Assembly: GCA_046328125.1 (NCBI GenBank)
Contig: JAXLXF010000020.1
Location: forward strand, 1-64,000
Direction: 5' to 3'
Source: JADZEM01 sp046328125
Lineage (GTDB): Bacteria > Chloroflexota > UBA6077 > JACCZL01
Length of the DNA stretch: 64,000 bases
This document shows positions 8,726-16,437 of this stretch, in pieces (the stretch's first letter is position 1; each line of letters begins with the position of its first letter). Under the pieces are notes generated by a model. The model made no database searches. It was given only the letters and a program-made list of their open reading frames with translations, and was not told the DNA's origin. A program made the position numbers and the translations under genes.

Positions 8726-9190
8726 TCAAGCAGCGGGCAGTCTCAGGCTGAGCCAGAGGCCGACCAGCAGCCCGAGCAGCGTGTCGGCGCCAGATGAGTG
8801 CCCATAGGCGAGCGACGATCTCACGGCTGCCGTGAGATCGTCGTCGTTCTGGCTGGCGACGAGGGCTGCCAGCAAGCGATGCGTCGCCTGGTCCGGGCGG
8901 TTGGCGATGGCGTGGCGGACGCGCGCCTGCGCCAGGTCCGTGGTGCGACCCTCGACTGCCGCGAGCAGCGTGGCCGCGAGCACCTCCGGGAGCTGCCCGA
9001 GGCCAGCGTGCAGCCCGAGCGCCAGACCAGCCAACGCGTCGTCCCCAGACGGCGTGAGGCCGGGACCGAGGCCGCTCAGGGCGCGGGCATCCGTGGCGAC
9101 GGCAGCCCAGTCGCGCGAGCGGATCGCGGCTGACAACTCTATGAGGGCCTGGCGTCCGTGCTCCACGACGGCCGGGAAGACCCCACCCGC
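8726..9190 (-). pseudogene. 5'-truncated DUF2877 gene
   Basis: The last 150 or so codons match the C-terminal part of DUF2877 proteins: LSGLGPGLTPSGDDALAGLALGL, and near the end GHSSGADTLLGLLVG. Homology begins at about 9180-9190. Upstream the frame reads straight into palindromic repeat DNA (9197-9292) that would encode repeated AIHCA/QFIAP peptides, and then into the SDR gene. No plausible start or N-terminal half is present. It appears to be a remnant cut at the repeat cluster. DUF2877 proteins are of uncertain function and often sit with purine or oxamate catabolism genes; none are seen here. Confidence 0.65.
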
Positions 9191-9196
9191 CGCGGG

Positions 9197-9292
9197 CGCA
9201 ATGAATTTGGGTCCAATGAATCTGGGCGCAATGAATTGCGCCCCTACCAGGACGAACCTTGTACGGGCGCAATGAATTGCGCCCACGCGTCT
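9197..9292. repeat. Cluster of GGGCGCAATGAATTGCGCCC palindromes
   Basis: Three or more copies of GGGCGCAATGAAT-type units, two forming perfect palindromes with GCGCCC, around ACCAGGACGAACCTTGTAC. Closely related to the units inside the element at 29106-29244. It sits exactly where the DUF2877 gene loses its 5' part. Confidence 0.75.
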
Positions 9293-9320
9293 TACGCCCA
9301 CTGGGGCTGGGGCACTCCTC

Positions 9321-10070
9321 TCAGTGGAACTGCGCGCCGCCGTTGACGTGGATCGTCTGGCCGGTGATGAAGCCGCCGTCGTCCGAAACCAGGAAGAGGC
9401 AGGTGGCGGCGATCTCATCCGGCTTGCCCTGGCGGCCGAGCGGGATGCCGGCCGCGTTCGGCACCTGACCGTGGTACCACTCGGGGTTGTCGCGGCGGGT
9501 GTCGATGCTGCCGGGCGAGACGATGTTCACGCGGATGTTGTCCGGAGCAAACTCGGCGGCGAGGCTGCGCGAGAGGCCGACCAGCCCGTACTTCGCTGCC
9601 GAGACGTGCGCCCGGCCCGAGCCGCCGGCGAACGCGCCTTCGCCCATGAAGAAGATGATCCGACCGTACTTGTTGGCGACCATGCTGTCGATGACGGCGC
9701 GGGTGGTGTGGAGCGCGCCGTCCAGGATCACGCCGCGCACCCGCTCCCAGTCCGCCCACGTCGCCTCGCGGAACGGCTTGTGCGGCCGGATCGCGGCATT
9801 GTTGATCAGGATGTCGATCCGGCCAAACTCGTCCATCGCGCGCTTGACCATCGCGTCCACCTGATCCCGATTCGCCACATCGGCCAGGACCGAGATCGCC
9901 CTGACGCCCTTCTCGCGGACCTCCTCGGCCACGACGTCCGCTTCTTCCTGGTTGCTCCTGGCGTTCACGATCACGTGCGCGCCCTCTTCCGCGAGCCGCA
10001 GCGCGGTCGCCCGCCCGATGTTGCGGCCGGAGCCGGTGATGAGCGCCACTTTGCCGTCGAGCTTCCCCAT
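9321..10070 (-). CDS. Short-chain dehydrogenase/reductase-like protein lacking the catalytic Ser/Tyr
   Basis: 249 residues, the length of classical SDRs such as FabG. The Rossmann motif ITGSGRNIGRA (TGxxxGxG), the NNAA strand and the C-terminal FITGQTIHVNGG are all present. The usual YxxxK is replaced by VSAAK (preceded by His), and the residue 13 before that Val, normally the catalytic Ser, is Gly (FMGEGAFAGG). Both catalytic side chains are therefore missing while the Lys remains. It may bind NAD(P)H without classical SDR catalysis, or use the adjacent His. Start ATG is at 10070. Confidence 0.85.
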   Translation of the reverse strand: MGKLDGKVALITGSGRNIGRATALRLAEEGAHVIVNARSNQEEADVVAEEVREKGVRAISVLADVANRDQVDAMVKRAMDEFGRIDILINNAAIRPHKPFREATWADWERVRGVILDGALHTTRAVIDSMVANKYGRIIFFMGEGAFAGGSGRAHVSAAKYGLVGLSRSLAAEFAPDNIRVNIVSPGSIDTRRDNPEWYHGQVPNAAGIPLGRQGKPDEIAATCLFLVSDDGGFITGQTIHVNGGAQFH

Positions 10071-10110
10071 GCGCGTGTCCCCTTTCGAGTACGGTGCGGA
10101 GTCCGAGCCT

Positions 10111-10228
10111 GGGCCGTGGGTTGAAACCCACGCCTACAATCAGTCGTCGCTCTGCGACGAACGAGCAGGCTCCGGCGTGGCGTAGCCACGCACCAATGGT
10201 AGACGTGGACTTTAGTCCACGGCCCCGG
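10111..10228 (-). repeat. Dispersed multi-palindrome repeat, family A, copy 2 (inverted)
   Basis: Same four palindromes as at 4025-4145 in reverse order: GCCGTGGGTTGAAACCCACG, CGTCGCTCTGCGACGA, GGCGTGGCGTAGCCACGC and CGTGGACTTTAGTCCACGG. It lies between the SDR start and the truncated monooxygenase stop, whose last codon is only a few bases away. Confidence 0.85.
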
Positions 10229-10230
10229 CG

Positions 10231-10950
10231 TCAACCTACGGCGCCGACGTTGGTCGTCTGCTTCCAGTCCCCGATGACCGGCCGGGCCAGACCGAGGTGC
10301 TCGCGGAGGGTGGCGCCGGTGTACTCGGTGCGGAAGAGGCCGCGCCGCTGCAGCTCGGGGACCACCAGCCGCACGAAGTCCTCGAAGGTGCCCGGCAGGT
10401 GGGTCGGGCCGATCACGAAGCCGTCGCACGCCTCGCCGACGAACCACTCTTCCATCTTGTCGGCGATCTCCTTCGGGCCGCCGACCCACGGGTGCTCCAG
10501 CTTGCCGCGCCCGGTCACCCGCATGAAGTCTCTCGGGGTCGGGTTCGGGTTGCCGGTGACCTGCAAGACGCGGTCCCGCATCCCCTGCATCCCGGCGATG
10601 CCGCCGATCTCCTCGTCGGAGAACGGCTCATCCAGCCCCTTGCGGTTGAAGTCGAAGTTCAGCGCCTCGGAGAGCAACGACAAGGAGTCCACGTCGTTCG
10701 GGAGGGTGTCGTAGAGCGCTTTCTTGTCCTCGGCCTCGGCCAGCGTCTCGCCGATCATCGGGTAGAAGAGGGTCGTGATCTTCATGCTGTCCGGGTCACG
10801 TCCGTGAGTGACGGCGTCGGCCTTGAGATTCATGTACGCGGCCTGGCCGGACGCGAGATCGCGGTAGCTCACGAAGATCAGCTCGCCCCACCGCGCCGCG
10901 AAGGCACGGCCGCGCGCGCTCTGCCCGGCCTGGATCACGACCGGGTGGTC
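10231..10950 (-). pseudogene. 5'-truncated LLM-class flavin monooxygenase (NtaA/SnaA/DszA type)
   Basis: About 240 codons of the C-terminal half of a nitrilotriacetate-monooxygenase-like luciferase-family enzyme: HPVVIQAGQSARGRAFAARW opens the match, then the FxVTGNPNPTPRDF-like segment, and FEDFVRLVVPELQRRGLFR closes it. Full-length members have about 430-450 residues, so the flavin-barrel N-terminal half is missing. The reading frame meets a TGA at 10957-10959, just past the end of the similarity. The break coincides with the start of the Nudix similarity on the other strand. Internal GTG or ATG codons could still initiate, but the product would not be a complete barrel. Confidence 0.7.
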
Positions 10951-11339
10951 TGCTGTTCAAGATGGGGCTCTGGCTGCCGCCTGGAGGGCACGTCGAGACC
11001 GGCGAGCTGCCGGACGACGCGGCGGTGCGCGAGGTGCTGGAGGAGACCGGCGTCCGCTGCACGCTGGTCGGCGAGCACGGCGTGAACGTGAGCTATCCGC
11101 GTCAGCTGACCCTGCCGTACGGCGTCCAGGTCGAGCGAATCAGGCCCGGCGTGGAGCACGTGGATCTGGTCTACTTCGCGGAGGCCGACCAAGACGGCTG
11201 GCAAGTCGATCCGGAGCCGGCCCGACGCGACCGGGCCGGCTGGTACGCGCCCTCCGAGCTGCCGGCGCTCGGCGCAAACGACGAGATCCAGCAATGGGTG
11301 GCGAAGGCGACGGCGCGCGTCGGCGGCGGGGCCGGTTGA
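10950..11339 (+). pseudogene. Nudix hydrolase, probably 5'-truncated
   Basis: The Nudix box GGHVETGELPDDAAVREVLEETGV fits GX5EX7REUXEEXGU, so the metal-binding helix is intact. Similarity starts at LLFKMGLWLPPGG, with an ATG at 10962 inside it. Nudix proteins of this kind normally carry about 30-40 residues before this point, including the first beta strands. Those residues are absent, replaced by the broken monooxygenase gene on the opposite strand. A 125-residue product from 10962 is possible but would lack part of the fold. No ribosome binding site is visible before 10962. Confidence 0.65.
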
Positions 11340-11352
11340 CGCCAGACTTCCG

Positions 11353-12258
11353 TCAGGTCGGCTGAATTCTGGTCGGTGCTTTGGCGAGCGCGCGCAATCG
11401 CCGCATCACGAAGATCGAGTAAATGACCAGCCCGGCGAACGTCGGCACCGAGGCGGCGAACGGGACCAGCTCGTACAGCTCGTGCTCGCCGTTGGTGAAG
11501 TTCATGATGCTGAGCACGGCGACCGTGAAGATCGGGACCACGAACAGCAGCGCGCTGAACGCCTGAAGCGCCACCGCGACGTAGACGAAATTGACGGACG
11601 GCGGGTCGAGCTCTGACACCGACGTGAAGTAGAGACTCGGATCGACGTGGCCATAGACCCACTCGGTGAGGCCGGCCAGCAGCCCGATCACGACAAGCAG
11701 CGGCCAGTACTGGAGCGCCGGCGTGCCGAGCGAGCCGCGATCCGCCAGCGCGTACGACCAGATGAAGGCGCAGAAGATCCCCATCGCCGGTGCACGCAGG
11801 CGCTTCTTCGGCGAGGAGATCAGGATCGCCGTCATGAAGATGCCGGCGCCGATCACGGCGTAGATCGGGCTGCGGGCGAGCCAGATCGTCTGGACGATCA
11901 CGAAGATCATCCGCATCAGCATCAGGCCGATGAAGATCGGGGAGCGAGTGCCGGCCAGCAGCTCGCGGAAGGACAGGCGCAGTGCGCGCAACGGCGGGGC
12001 CGGCAGTCCGCCCCGAAAGGCCGGCGGCGCCGGGATCGGCAGGCCGACCACCGGCCGGGCCGTCGGCATCTTCGGGCCTGGAGGCCGCGGACGCGGGGGC
12101 GGCGGCGTGTACGGGCCGCCCTGCGGGGGAGCGTACGGCCCGGGGCGTTGCGGCGGTGGAAATCCGGAGCCGGGCGCTGGCGGCCGAGGCGGCCCTGCCG
12201 GCGGCTGGCCTTGCCACGGATTTCTCGCGCCTCCCTCGTTCGGATGTCTGCCCGCCAT
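11353..12258 (-). CDS. Membrane protein with proline-rich N-terminal tail
   Basis: 301 residues; ATG at 12258 preceded by GGAGGG. Residues 1-80 are rich in Pro, Gly and Tyr and contain no hydrophobic segment. Residues about 100-295 hold five or six hydrophobic helices, for example around FIGLMLMRMIFVIVQTIWLA and PLLVVIGLLAGL. The C-terminal end is basic. No family recognised; the architecture suggests a small polytopic protein with a cytoplasmic tail. Confidence 0.7.
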   Translation of the reverse strand: MAGRHPNEGGARNPWQGQPPAGPPRPPAPGSGFPPPQRPGPYAPPQGGPYTPPPPRPRPPGPKMPTARPVVGLPIPAPPAFRGGLPAPPLRALRLSFRELLAGTRSPIFIGLMLMRMIFVIVQTIWLARSPIYAVIGAGIFMTAILISSPKKRLRAPAMGIFCAFIWSYALADRGSLGTPALQYWPLLVVIGLLAGLTEWVYGHVDPSLYFTSVSELDPPSVNFVYVAVALQAFSALLFVVPIFTVAVLSIMNFTNGEHELYELVPFAASVPTFAGLVIYSIFVMRRLRALAKAPTRIQPT

Positions 12259-12448
12259 GCTGCCCTCCGCCCGGTGCCGCGTCCACTCTGATGTTCTCAG
12301 TGTGAGGCACTCGCCGTCAACGATCTCTGCTCGACGTGCCCGAATTCGCTGGCGAGCTCCCAGACTACAAGCACCGAACGACTCATAGCGTACGGGACGG
12401 GGTTGAGCCCGTCTGTCTCGCAGTGAACCTGACAGCTGTTGGGCGGCG

Positions 12449-12560
12449 AACCGTGGACAGAGAGTCCACGTCTACCAGTGGTGCGTGGCTACGCCACGCC
12501 GGGGACAGGCCACTCGTCGCGGAGCGACGACAGATGGTAGGCGTGGGCTTCGACCCACGG
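12449..12560 (+). repeat. Dispersed multi-palindrome repeat, family A, copy 3
   Basis: Same order and orientation as copy 1, with small changes: CGTGGACAGAGAGTCCACG, GCGTGGCTACGCCACGC, CGTCGCGGAGCGACGA and CGTGGGCTTCGACCCACG. The compensatory change TTTCAA to CTTCGA in the loop keeps the last stem. It occupies the upstream part of the valS regulatory region. Confidence 0.85.
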
Positions 12561-12576
12561 CGTCGCTTGATATACT
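12549..12576 (+). promoter_or_regulatory. Candidate promoter for valS
   Basis: TTCGAC (12549-12554) and TATACT (12571-12576) spaced by 16 bases. The -35 box lies inside the last palindrome of the repeat. Transcription from here would give a leader of about 230 bases before valS. Confidence 0.35.
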
Positions 12577-12582
12577 TTTGAA

Positions 12583-12811
12583 CCCGAGCGAACCATCACT
12601 GAGCGCGCCTGGAGATTGGCGCGCTCTTCGAGTCGAGGCCCAGGTATGCAGGTGGCGCCCCAGGCTGGCAGCGTGACGGTGAACCGGTGGCGCGTAGCTG
12701 ACCCGCCACGCTAGGACGTGGCGGGAGTCTGGCGTCCCGCGTGCGCTCCCGGTGCGAGCGCCGCCTTCACAACGTGAGAAGATCGCCGAGTGTCCAGCGA
12801 GGAGCGCGACG
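12583..12811 (+). ncRNA. Structured leader of valS, possible T-box riboswitch
   Basis: Contains a perfect 9-bp hairpin GAGCGCGCC/GGCGCGCTC (about 12600-12625) and a second 9-bp hairpin CCCGCCACG/CGTGGCGGG (about 12701-12724). Between and after them lie GGTGGCGCG (about 12686) and GGCGTCCCGCG (about 12732), which loosely recall the T-box GGTGG..CGCG and CGTCCC conserved pieces of tRNA-sensing leaders of aminoacyl-tRNA synthetase genes. The canonical GGTGGNACCGCG is not intact and a Val specifier loop was not established. There is no terminator T-tract, so any control would be at translation. Confidence 0.35.
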
Positions 12812-15556
12812 ATGACGCATGAGACCCAGGCCGGGCCGGAGCCGGCCAGCCGCGACTACGCCCCCTACGATCCAGCGTCCGTGGAGACGCGGGTCTACGA
12901 CGAGTGGCTGCGGCAGGGGCTGTTCAAGCCGAAGTCCGAGGCCGAGTCAGGCGGCAAGAAGCCGTTCGTGATCACGATGCCGCCGCCGAACGTGACCGGC
13001 GAGCTCCATATCGGCCACGCGATGTTCGTGACCGTCGAAGACATCATGACCCGCTGGCACCGGATGCTCGGCGAGCCGACCCTCTGGGTGCCCGGCCGCG
13101 ACCACGCCGGCATCGCCGGGCAACTGGTGGTGGAGCGCGAGATCGCGGCTGAGGGGCTGACCCGGCACGATCTCGGCCGGGAGAAGTTCCTGGAGCGTGT
13201 CTGGGACTGGATGGACCGGTATGGCAAGCGGATTCGCTATCAGCTGTACCGGCTGGGCGCCTCGGCGGACTGGGACCGCGAGAAGTTCACGATGGACCCC
13301 GGGCCGTCGCGGGCCGTGCGGACCGCGTTCGTGCGGCTGTACGAGCAGGGGCTGATCTACAAGGGCTCGCGGATCACGAGCTGGGATTCAATCCTCCAGA
13401 CGGCCGTCTCCGACCTGGAAGTCGAGTACCGCGAGGTGAACGGCCAGCTCTCGTACGTGCGCTATCCGCTGGTCCCGACCGGCACGCCCGGCGAGGCCGA
13501 GTGGATCGAGGTCGCCACCACCCGCCCCGAGACGATCCTGGCCGACACCGGCATCGCGGTGAACCCGAACGACGAGCGGTACACGGCCATCGTCGGCAGA
13601 CGGGCCATCGTGCCGCACGTCGGGCGCGAGATCCCGATCGTGGCGGACGACGCCGTGGAGCAGGAGTTCGGGACCGGCGCGGTCAAGGTGACGCCCGGCC
13701 ACGACCCGACCGACTTCGAGATCGGGCAGCGCCACAACCTGCCGACGATCCTGGGCATGAACCTCGACGGCACGATGAACGAGCACGCCGGCGCGTACGC
13801 TGGCATGACGGCGGGCGACGCGCGGAAGGCGCTGCTGAAGGAGCTGGAGGAGAAGGGCCAGCTGCTGAAGACGGTGACCCACCGGCACGCGGTCGGGCAC
13901 TCGTTCCGCTCCGGCGCGGTCATCGAGCCGATCGTCACCGAGCAGTGGTACGTGCGGATCGAGGACCTGGCGACGCCGGCCCTCAACGCCGTCCGCGACG
14001 GCCAGATCAAGATCGTCCCGGACCACTACGCCAAGGTCTACTACAACTGGATGGAGAACATCCGCGACTGGTGCATCAGCCGCCAGCTGTGGTGGGGCCA
14101 CCAGATCCCGGTCTGGTACCGGAGCGACGGCGGCCCGCCGATCGTCCAGGTGGACGACCCCGACCCGGCCGACTACCCCGGCGTGACGCTGACCCAGGAT
14201 CCGGACGTGCTCGACACCTGGTTCTCGTCGGGGTTGTGGCCGTTCTCGACGCTGGGCTGGCCTGACGACACCGAGGACTTGCGCCGCTTCTACCCGACCA
14301 CGGTCATGGAGACCGGCCACGACATCATCTTCTTCTGGGTCGCCCGCATGATCATGCAGGGCATCGCCATGATGGACGACGTCCCGTTCAGCACGATCTA
14401 CCTGCACGGGATGGTCCGCGTGGACGGCGAGAAGATGAGCAAGATGAAGGGGAACGTCAAAGACCCCATCGACCTCGTCGAGACGTACGGGACGGACGCG
14501 ATGCGGCTCGGGCTGGTGGTCGGCTCGACGCCCGGCAACGACGTCTCGATCTCCGACGCCAAGATGGAGGCGCAGCGGAACTTCGTCAACAAGCTCTGGA
14601 ACGCCGGCCGGTTCATCCTGAACAACGTGACGGCGGACGACCTGGGTGAGCAGGCTACGCCGAGCGCGGGGCTGTCGTTGGCCGACCGCTGGATCAGGAG
14701 CCGCGCCGAGAAGGTCACCGCCGACGTGACCCGGATGCTCGGCGACTACCAGTTCGGCGAGGCGGCCCGCACGGTCCAGGAGTACCTCTGGGAAGAGCTG
14801 TGCGACTGGTACCTCGAAGTGGCGAAGATCCAGCTGCGCGACGCGGCCTCCGAGGCGTCAGCAAGGGCCACACGCCTGACGCTGGTCCACTGTTTTGAGC
14901 GCGTTCTCAGACTGCTCCACCCGTTCGCGCCGTTCGCGACGGAGGAGATCTGGCAAAGCTTCGCCCCGTCGAGCGCGGCAGGCTCGACCAACGGCGCGGC
15001 TGACGGCGCGAGCGGCTTCCGTCGGCCCTCGCTGATGGTGGCCGACTGGCCGACGGCGGGCGACCGCGACCTCGCCGCCGAGTCGGCGTTCGGCGACCTG
15101 ATCGAGATGGTGCAGGGCGTCCGTCGCCTCAAGACGGACTACCGGGTCGGGGCGCAGCTGACGCCGGCGGTCGTGGCGGCAGGCTCCCGCGCCGATCTGC
15201 TGCGGGCCTACGCGCCCATCGTGCGGACGCTGGCCCGGCTCGACCCGTTGGAGGTGGCCGAGACGCTGCCGTCAGCTCCCGAGCGGGCGTTGAGCGTGGT
15301 GGCCGGCGGTGTGACGGTCTACTTGCCCGTGGAGGGCCTGTTCGACGTGGGGCAGGAGGTGGCGCGGGTCGAGAAGGAGCACGCCGACGCGGTCCGGACC
15401 GCCGAGCGGACAGCCGGCCAGTTGAGCCAGCCGACCTTCACCTCGAAGGCGCCTCCGCAGGTGGTGGAGCAGCGGCGGGCGCAGCTGGCCGAGCAGGAGG
15501 AGCGGGCGGCGCTGCTGGCGGCGCGGCTCGTCACGCTGCGGGCGCTGGGAGCCTGA
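12812..15556 (+). CDS. valS: Valyl-tRNA synthetase
   Basis: 914 residues from the ATG at 12812, which has GGAG about 8 bases upstream; an in-frame start 60 bases earlier has no comparable site. Class I synthetase: PPPNVTGELHIGHA with HIGH at residues 66-69, and KMSKM at 541-545 in place of KMSKS. The editing (CP1) domain shows TRPETILADTGIAVNP, and the long C-terminal coiled-coil arm from about residue 840 (VEKEHADAVRTAERT) is a ValRS hallmark. The PPPNVTG motif separates it from IleRS. It charges tRNA-Val with valine in the cytoplasm. Confidence 0.95.
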   Translation: MTHETQAGPEPASRDYAPYDPASVETRVYDEWLRQGLFKPKSEAESGGKKPFVITMPPPNVTGELHIGHAMFVTVEDIMTRWHRMLGEPTLWVPGRDHAGIAGQLVVEREIAAEGLTRHDLGREKFLERVWDWMDRYGKRIRYQLYRLGASADWDREKFTMDPGPSRAVRTAFVRLYEQGLIYKGSRITSWDSILQTAVSDLEVEYREVNGQLSYVRYPLVPTGTPGEAEWIEVATTRPETILADTGIAVNPNDERYTAIVGRRAIVPHVGREIPIVADDAVEQEFGTGAVKVTPGHDPTDFEIGQRHNLPTILGMNLDGTMNEHAGAYAGMTAGDARKALLKELEEKGQLLKTVTHRHAVGHSFRSGAVIEPIVTEQWYVRIEDLATPALNAVRDGQIKIVPDHYAKVYYNWMENIRDWCISRQLWWGHQIPVWYRSDGGPPIVQVDDPDPADYPGVTLTQDPDVLDTWFSSGLWPFSTLGWPDDTEDLRRFYPTTVMETGHDIIFFWVARMIMQGIAMMDDVPFSTIYLHGMVRVDGEKMSKMKGNVKDPIDLVETYGTDAMRLGLVVGSTPGNDVSISDAKMEAQRNFVNKLWNAGRFILNNVTADDLGEQATPSAGLSLADRWIRSRAEKVTADVTRMLGDYQFGEAARTVQEYLWEELCDWYLEVAKIQLRDAASEASARATRLTLVHCFERVLRLLHPFAPFATEEIWQSFAPSSAAGSTNGAADGASGFRRPSLMVADWPTAGDRDLAAESAFGDLIEMVQGVRRLKTDYRVGAQLTPAVVAAGSRADLLRAYAPIVRTLARLDPLEVAETLPSAPERALSVVAGGVTVYLPVEGLFDVGQEVARVEKEHADAVRTAERTAGQLSQPTFTSKAPPQVVEQRRAQLAEQEERAALLAARLVTLRALGA

Positions 15557-15560
15557 GCCG

Positions 15561-16358
15561 GTGCGCCAGGTCGTCGGCTACGGAACGCCCGCTATCGCGC
15601 TGATCGCCCTGTTCGCGATCCAGTTCGCGGCCCTGCGCGAGGATCTCCTGGGCTTCTGGCTCGGGTCGTTCGTGGTGATGGTGGTGGGCGCGCTCATCGG
15701 GGCGGCGGGCGAGCTTCACGCCCGCCTGCACCCGGCTTTCGCCAGGGTGGCGGAGCGGACGGCGTACACGCTCTGGATTCTGCCGGGCCTGCTGGTCTGG
15801 ACGGCCGGGCTGGCGCTGGTCCTCTGGCGGCCGGACGACCTGATCCTGGGACGGGGCTTGCCGCTGATCGGGGCGCTGCTGGTGGGGCTGGCGGTCTTCA
15901 CCCAGGACCGCGAGCTGGCGGTCGCCGAGGATGCCGGGGAGTCGATCGTGCTCCCGAAGCAGCTGCTCAGCTTCCTGACCTACCTGGCGGCGTTCGGGCT
16001 GTTCACGCTGGTGTACCAGATCAAGGAGCGCAGCCTGATCTCCGCCACGACGACCGCGTTGGTGGCGGCGCTGCTCAGCCTGGTTCTGCTGCGCGGAAGC
16101 GGCGCGCCGCTTTCGAGGACGTTCCTGTACGGCGTGCTGATCGGCCTCTCGATGGGCGAGGTGACCTGGGCGCTGAACTACTGGGTCGTGCGCGAGCTGG
16201 TGGGCGGGGCGGTCCTGCTGCTGATCTACTACGTGATGGTCGGCCTGATCGAGATCGTGCTGCGGGGCGAGCTGAGCCGGAAGCTGCTGTTCGAGTATTT
16301 TGGCGTTGGGATCGTCGGGTTCCTGTTCATCCTCTCGACGGCGCCCTGGCGGCCGTAG
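15561..16358 (+). CDS. Polytopic membrane protein of unknown function
   Basis: 265 residues from a GTG 5 bases after the valS stop, so probably cotranscribed. Seven or eight hydrophobic segments are visible, for example around IALIALFAIQFAAL, WLGSFVVMVVGALIGAA, ILPGLLVWTAGLALVLW and LVGGAVLLLIYYVMVGLIEI. No charged catalytic motif stands out. I do not recognise the family. The stop codon is followed within 3 bases by the perfect palindrome shared with the opposing PFK gene. Confidence 0.75.
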   Translation: MRQVVGYGTPAIALIALFAIQFAALREDLLGFWLGSFVVMVVGALIGAAGELHARLHPAFARVAERTAYTLWILPGLLVWTAGLALVLWRPDDLILGRGLPLIGALLVGLAVFTQDRELAVAEDAGESIVLPKQLLSFLTYLAAFGLFTLVYQIKERSLISATTTALVAALLSLVLLRGSGAPLSRTFLYGVLIGLSMGEVTWALNYWVVRELVGGAVLLLIYYVMVGLIEIVLRGELSRKLLFEYFGVGIVGFLFILSTAPWRP

Positions 16359-16360
16359 CG

Positions 16361-16437
16361 GAGGAGACAGGAGACAGCATACAGGAGACAGGAGGGGTTT
16401 GATCTCCTGTCTCCTGTATGCTGTCTCCTGTCTCCTC
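16361..16437. repeat. Perfect 34-bp palindrome of GACAGGA heptads between convergent genes
   Basis: Left arm 16361-16394 and right arm 16404-16437 are exact reverse complements, with a 9-base loop (GGGTTTGAT). The arms consist of GGAGACA-type heptads. The palindrome fills the space between the membrane protein stop (16358) and the convergent PFK stop (16436-16438). It probably works as a bidirectional terminator or transcript-end stem. A sister copy lies at 30391-30463. Confidence 0.9.

Noticed and set aside
10957..10959. The TGA upstream of the truncated monooxygenase as a selenocysteine codon
   Set aside because: Similarity to monooxygenases ends at the same place and the codons beyond do not match the family; a truncation explains it better.
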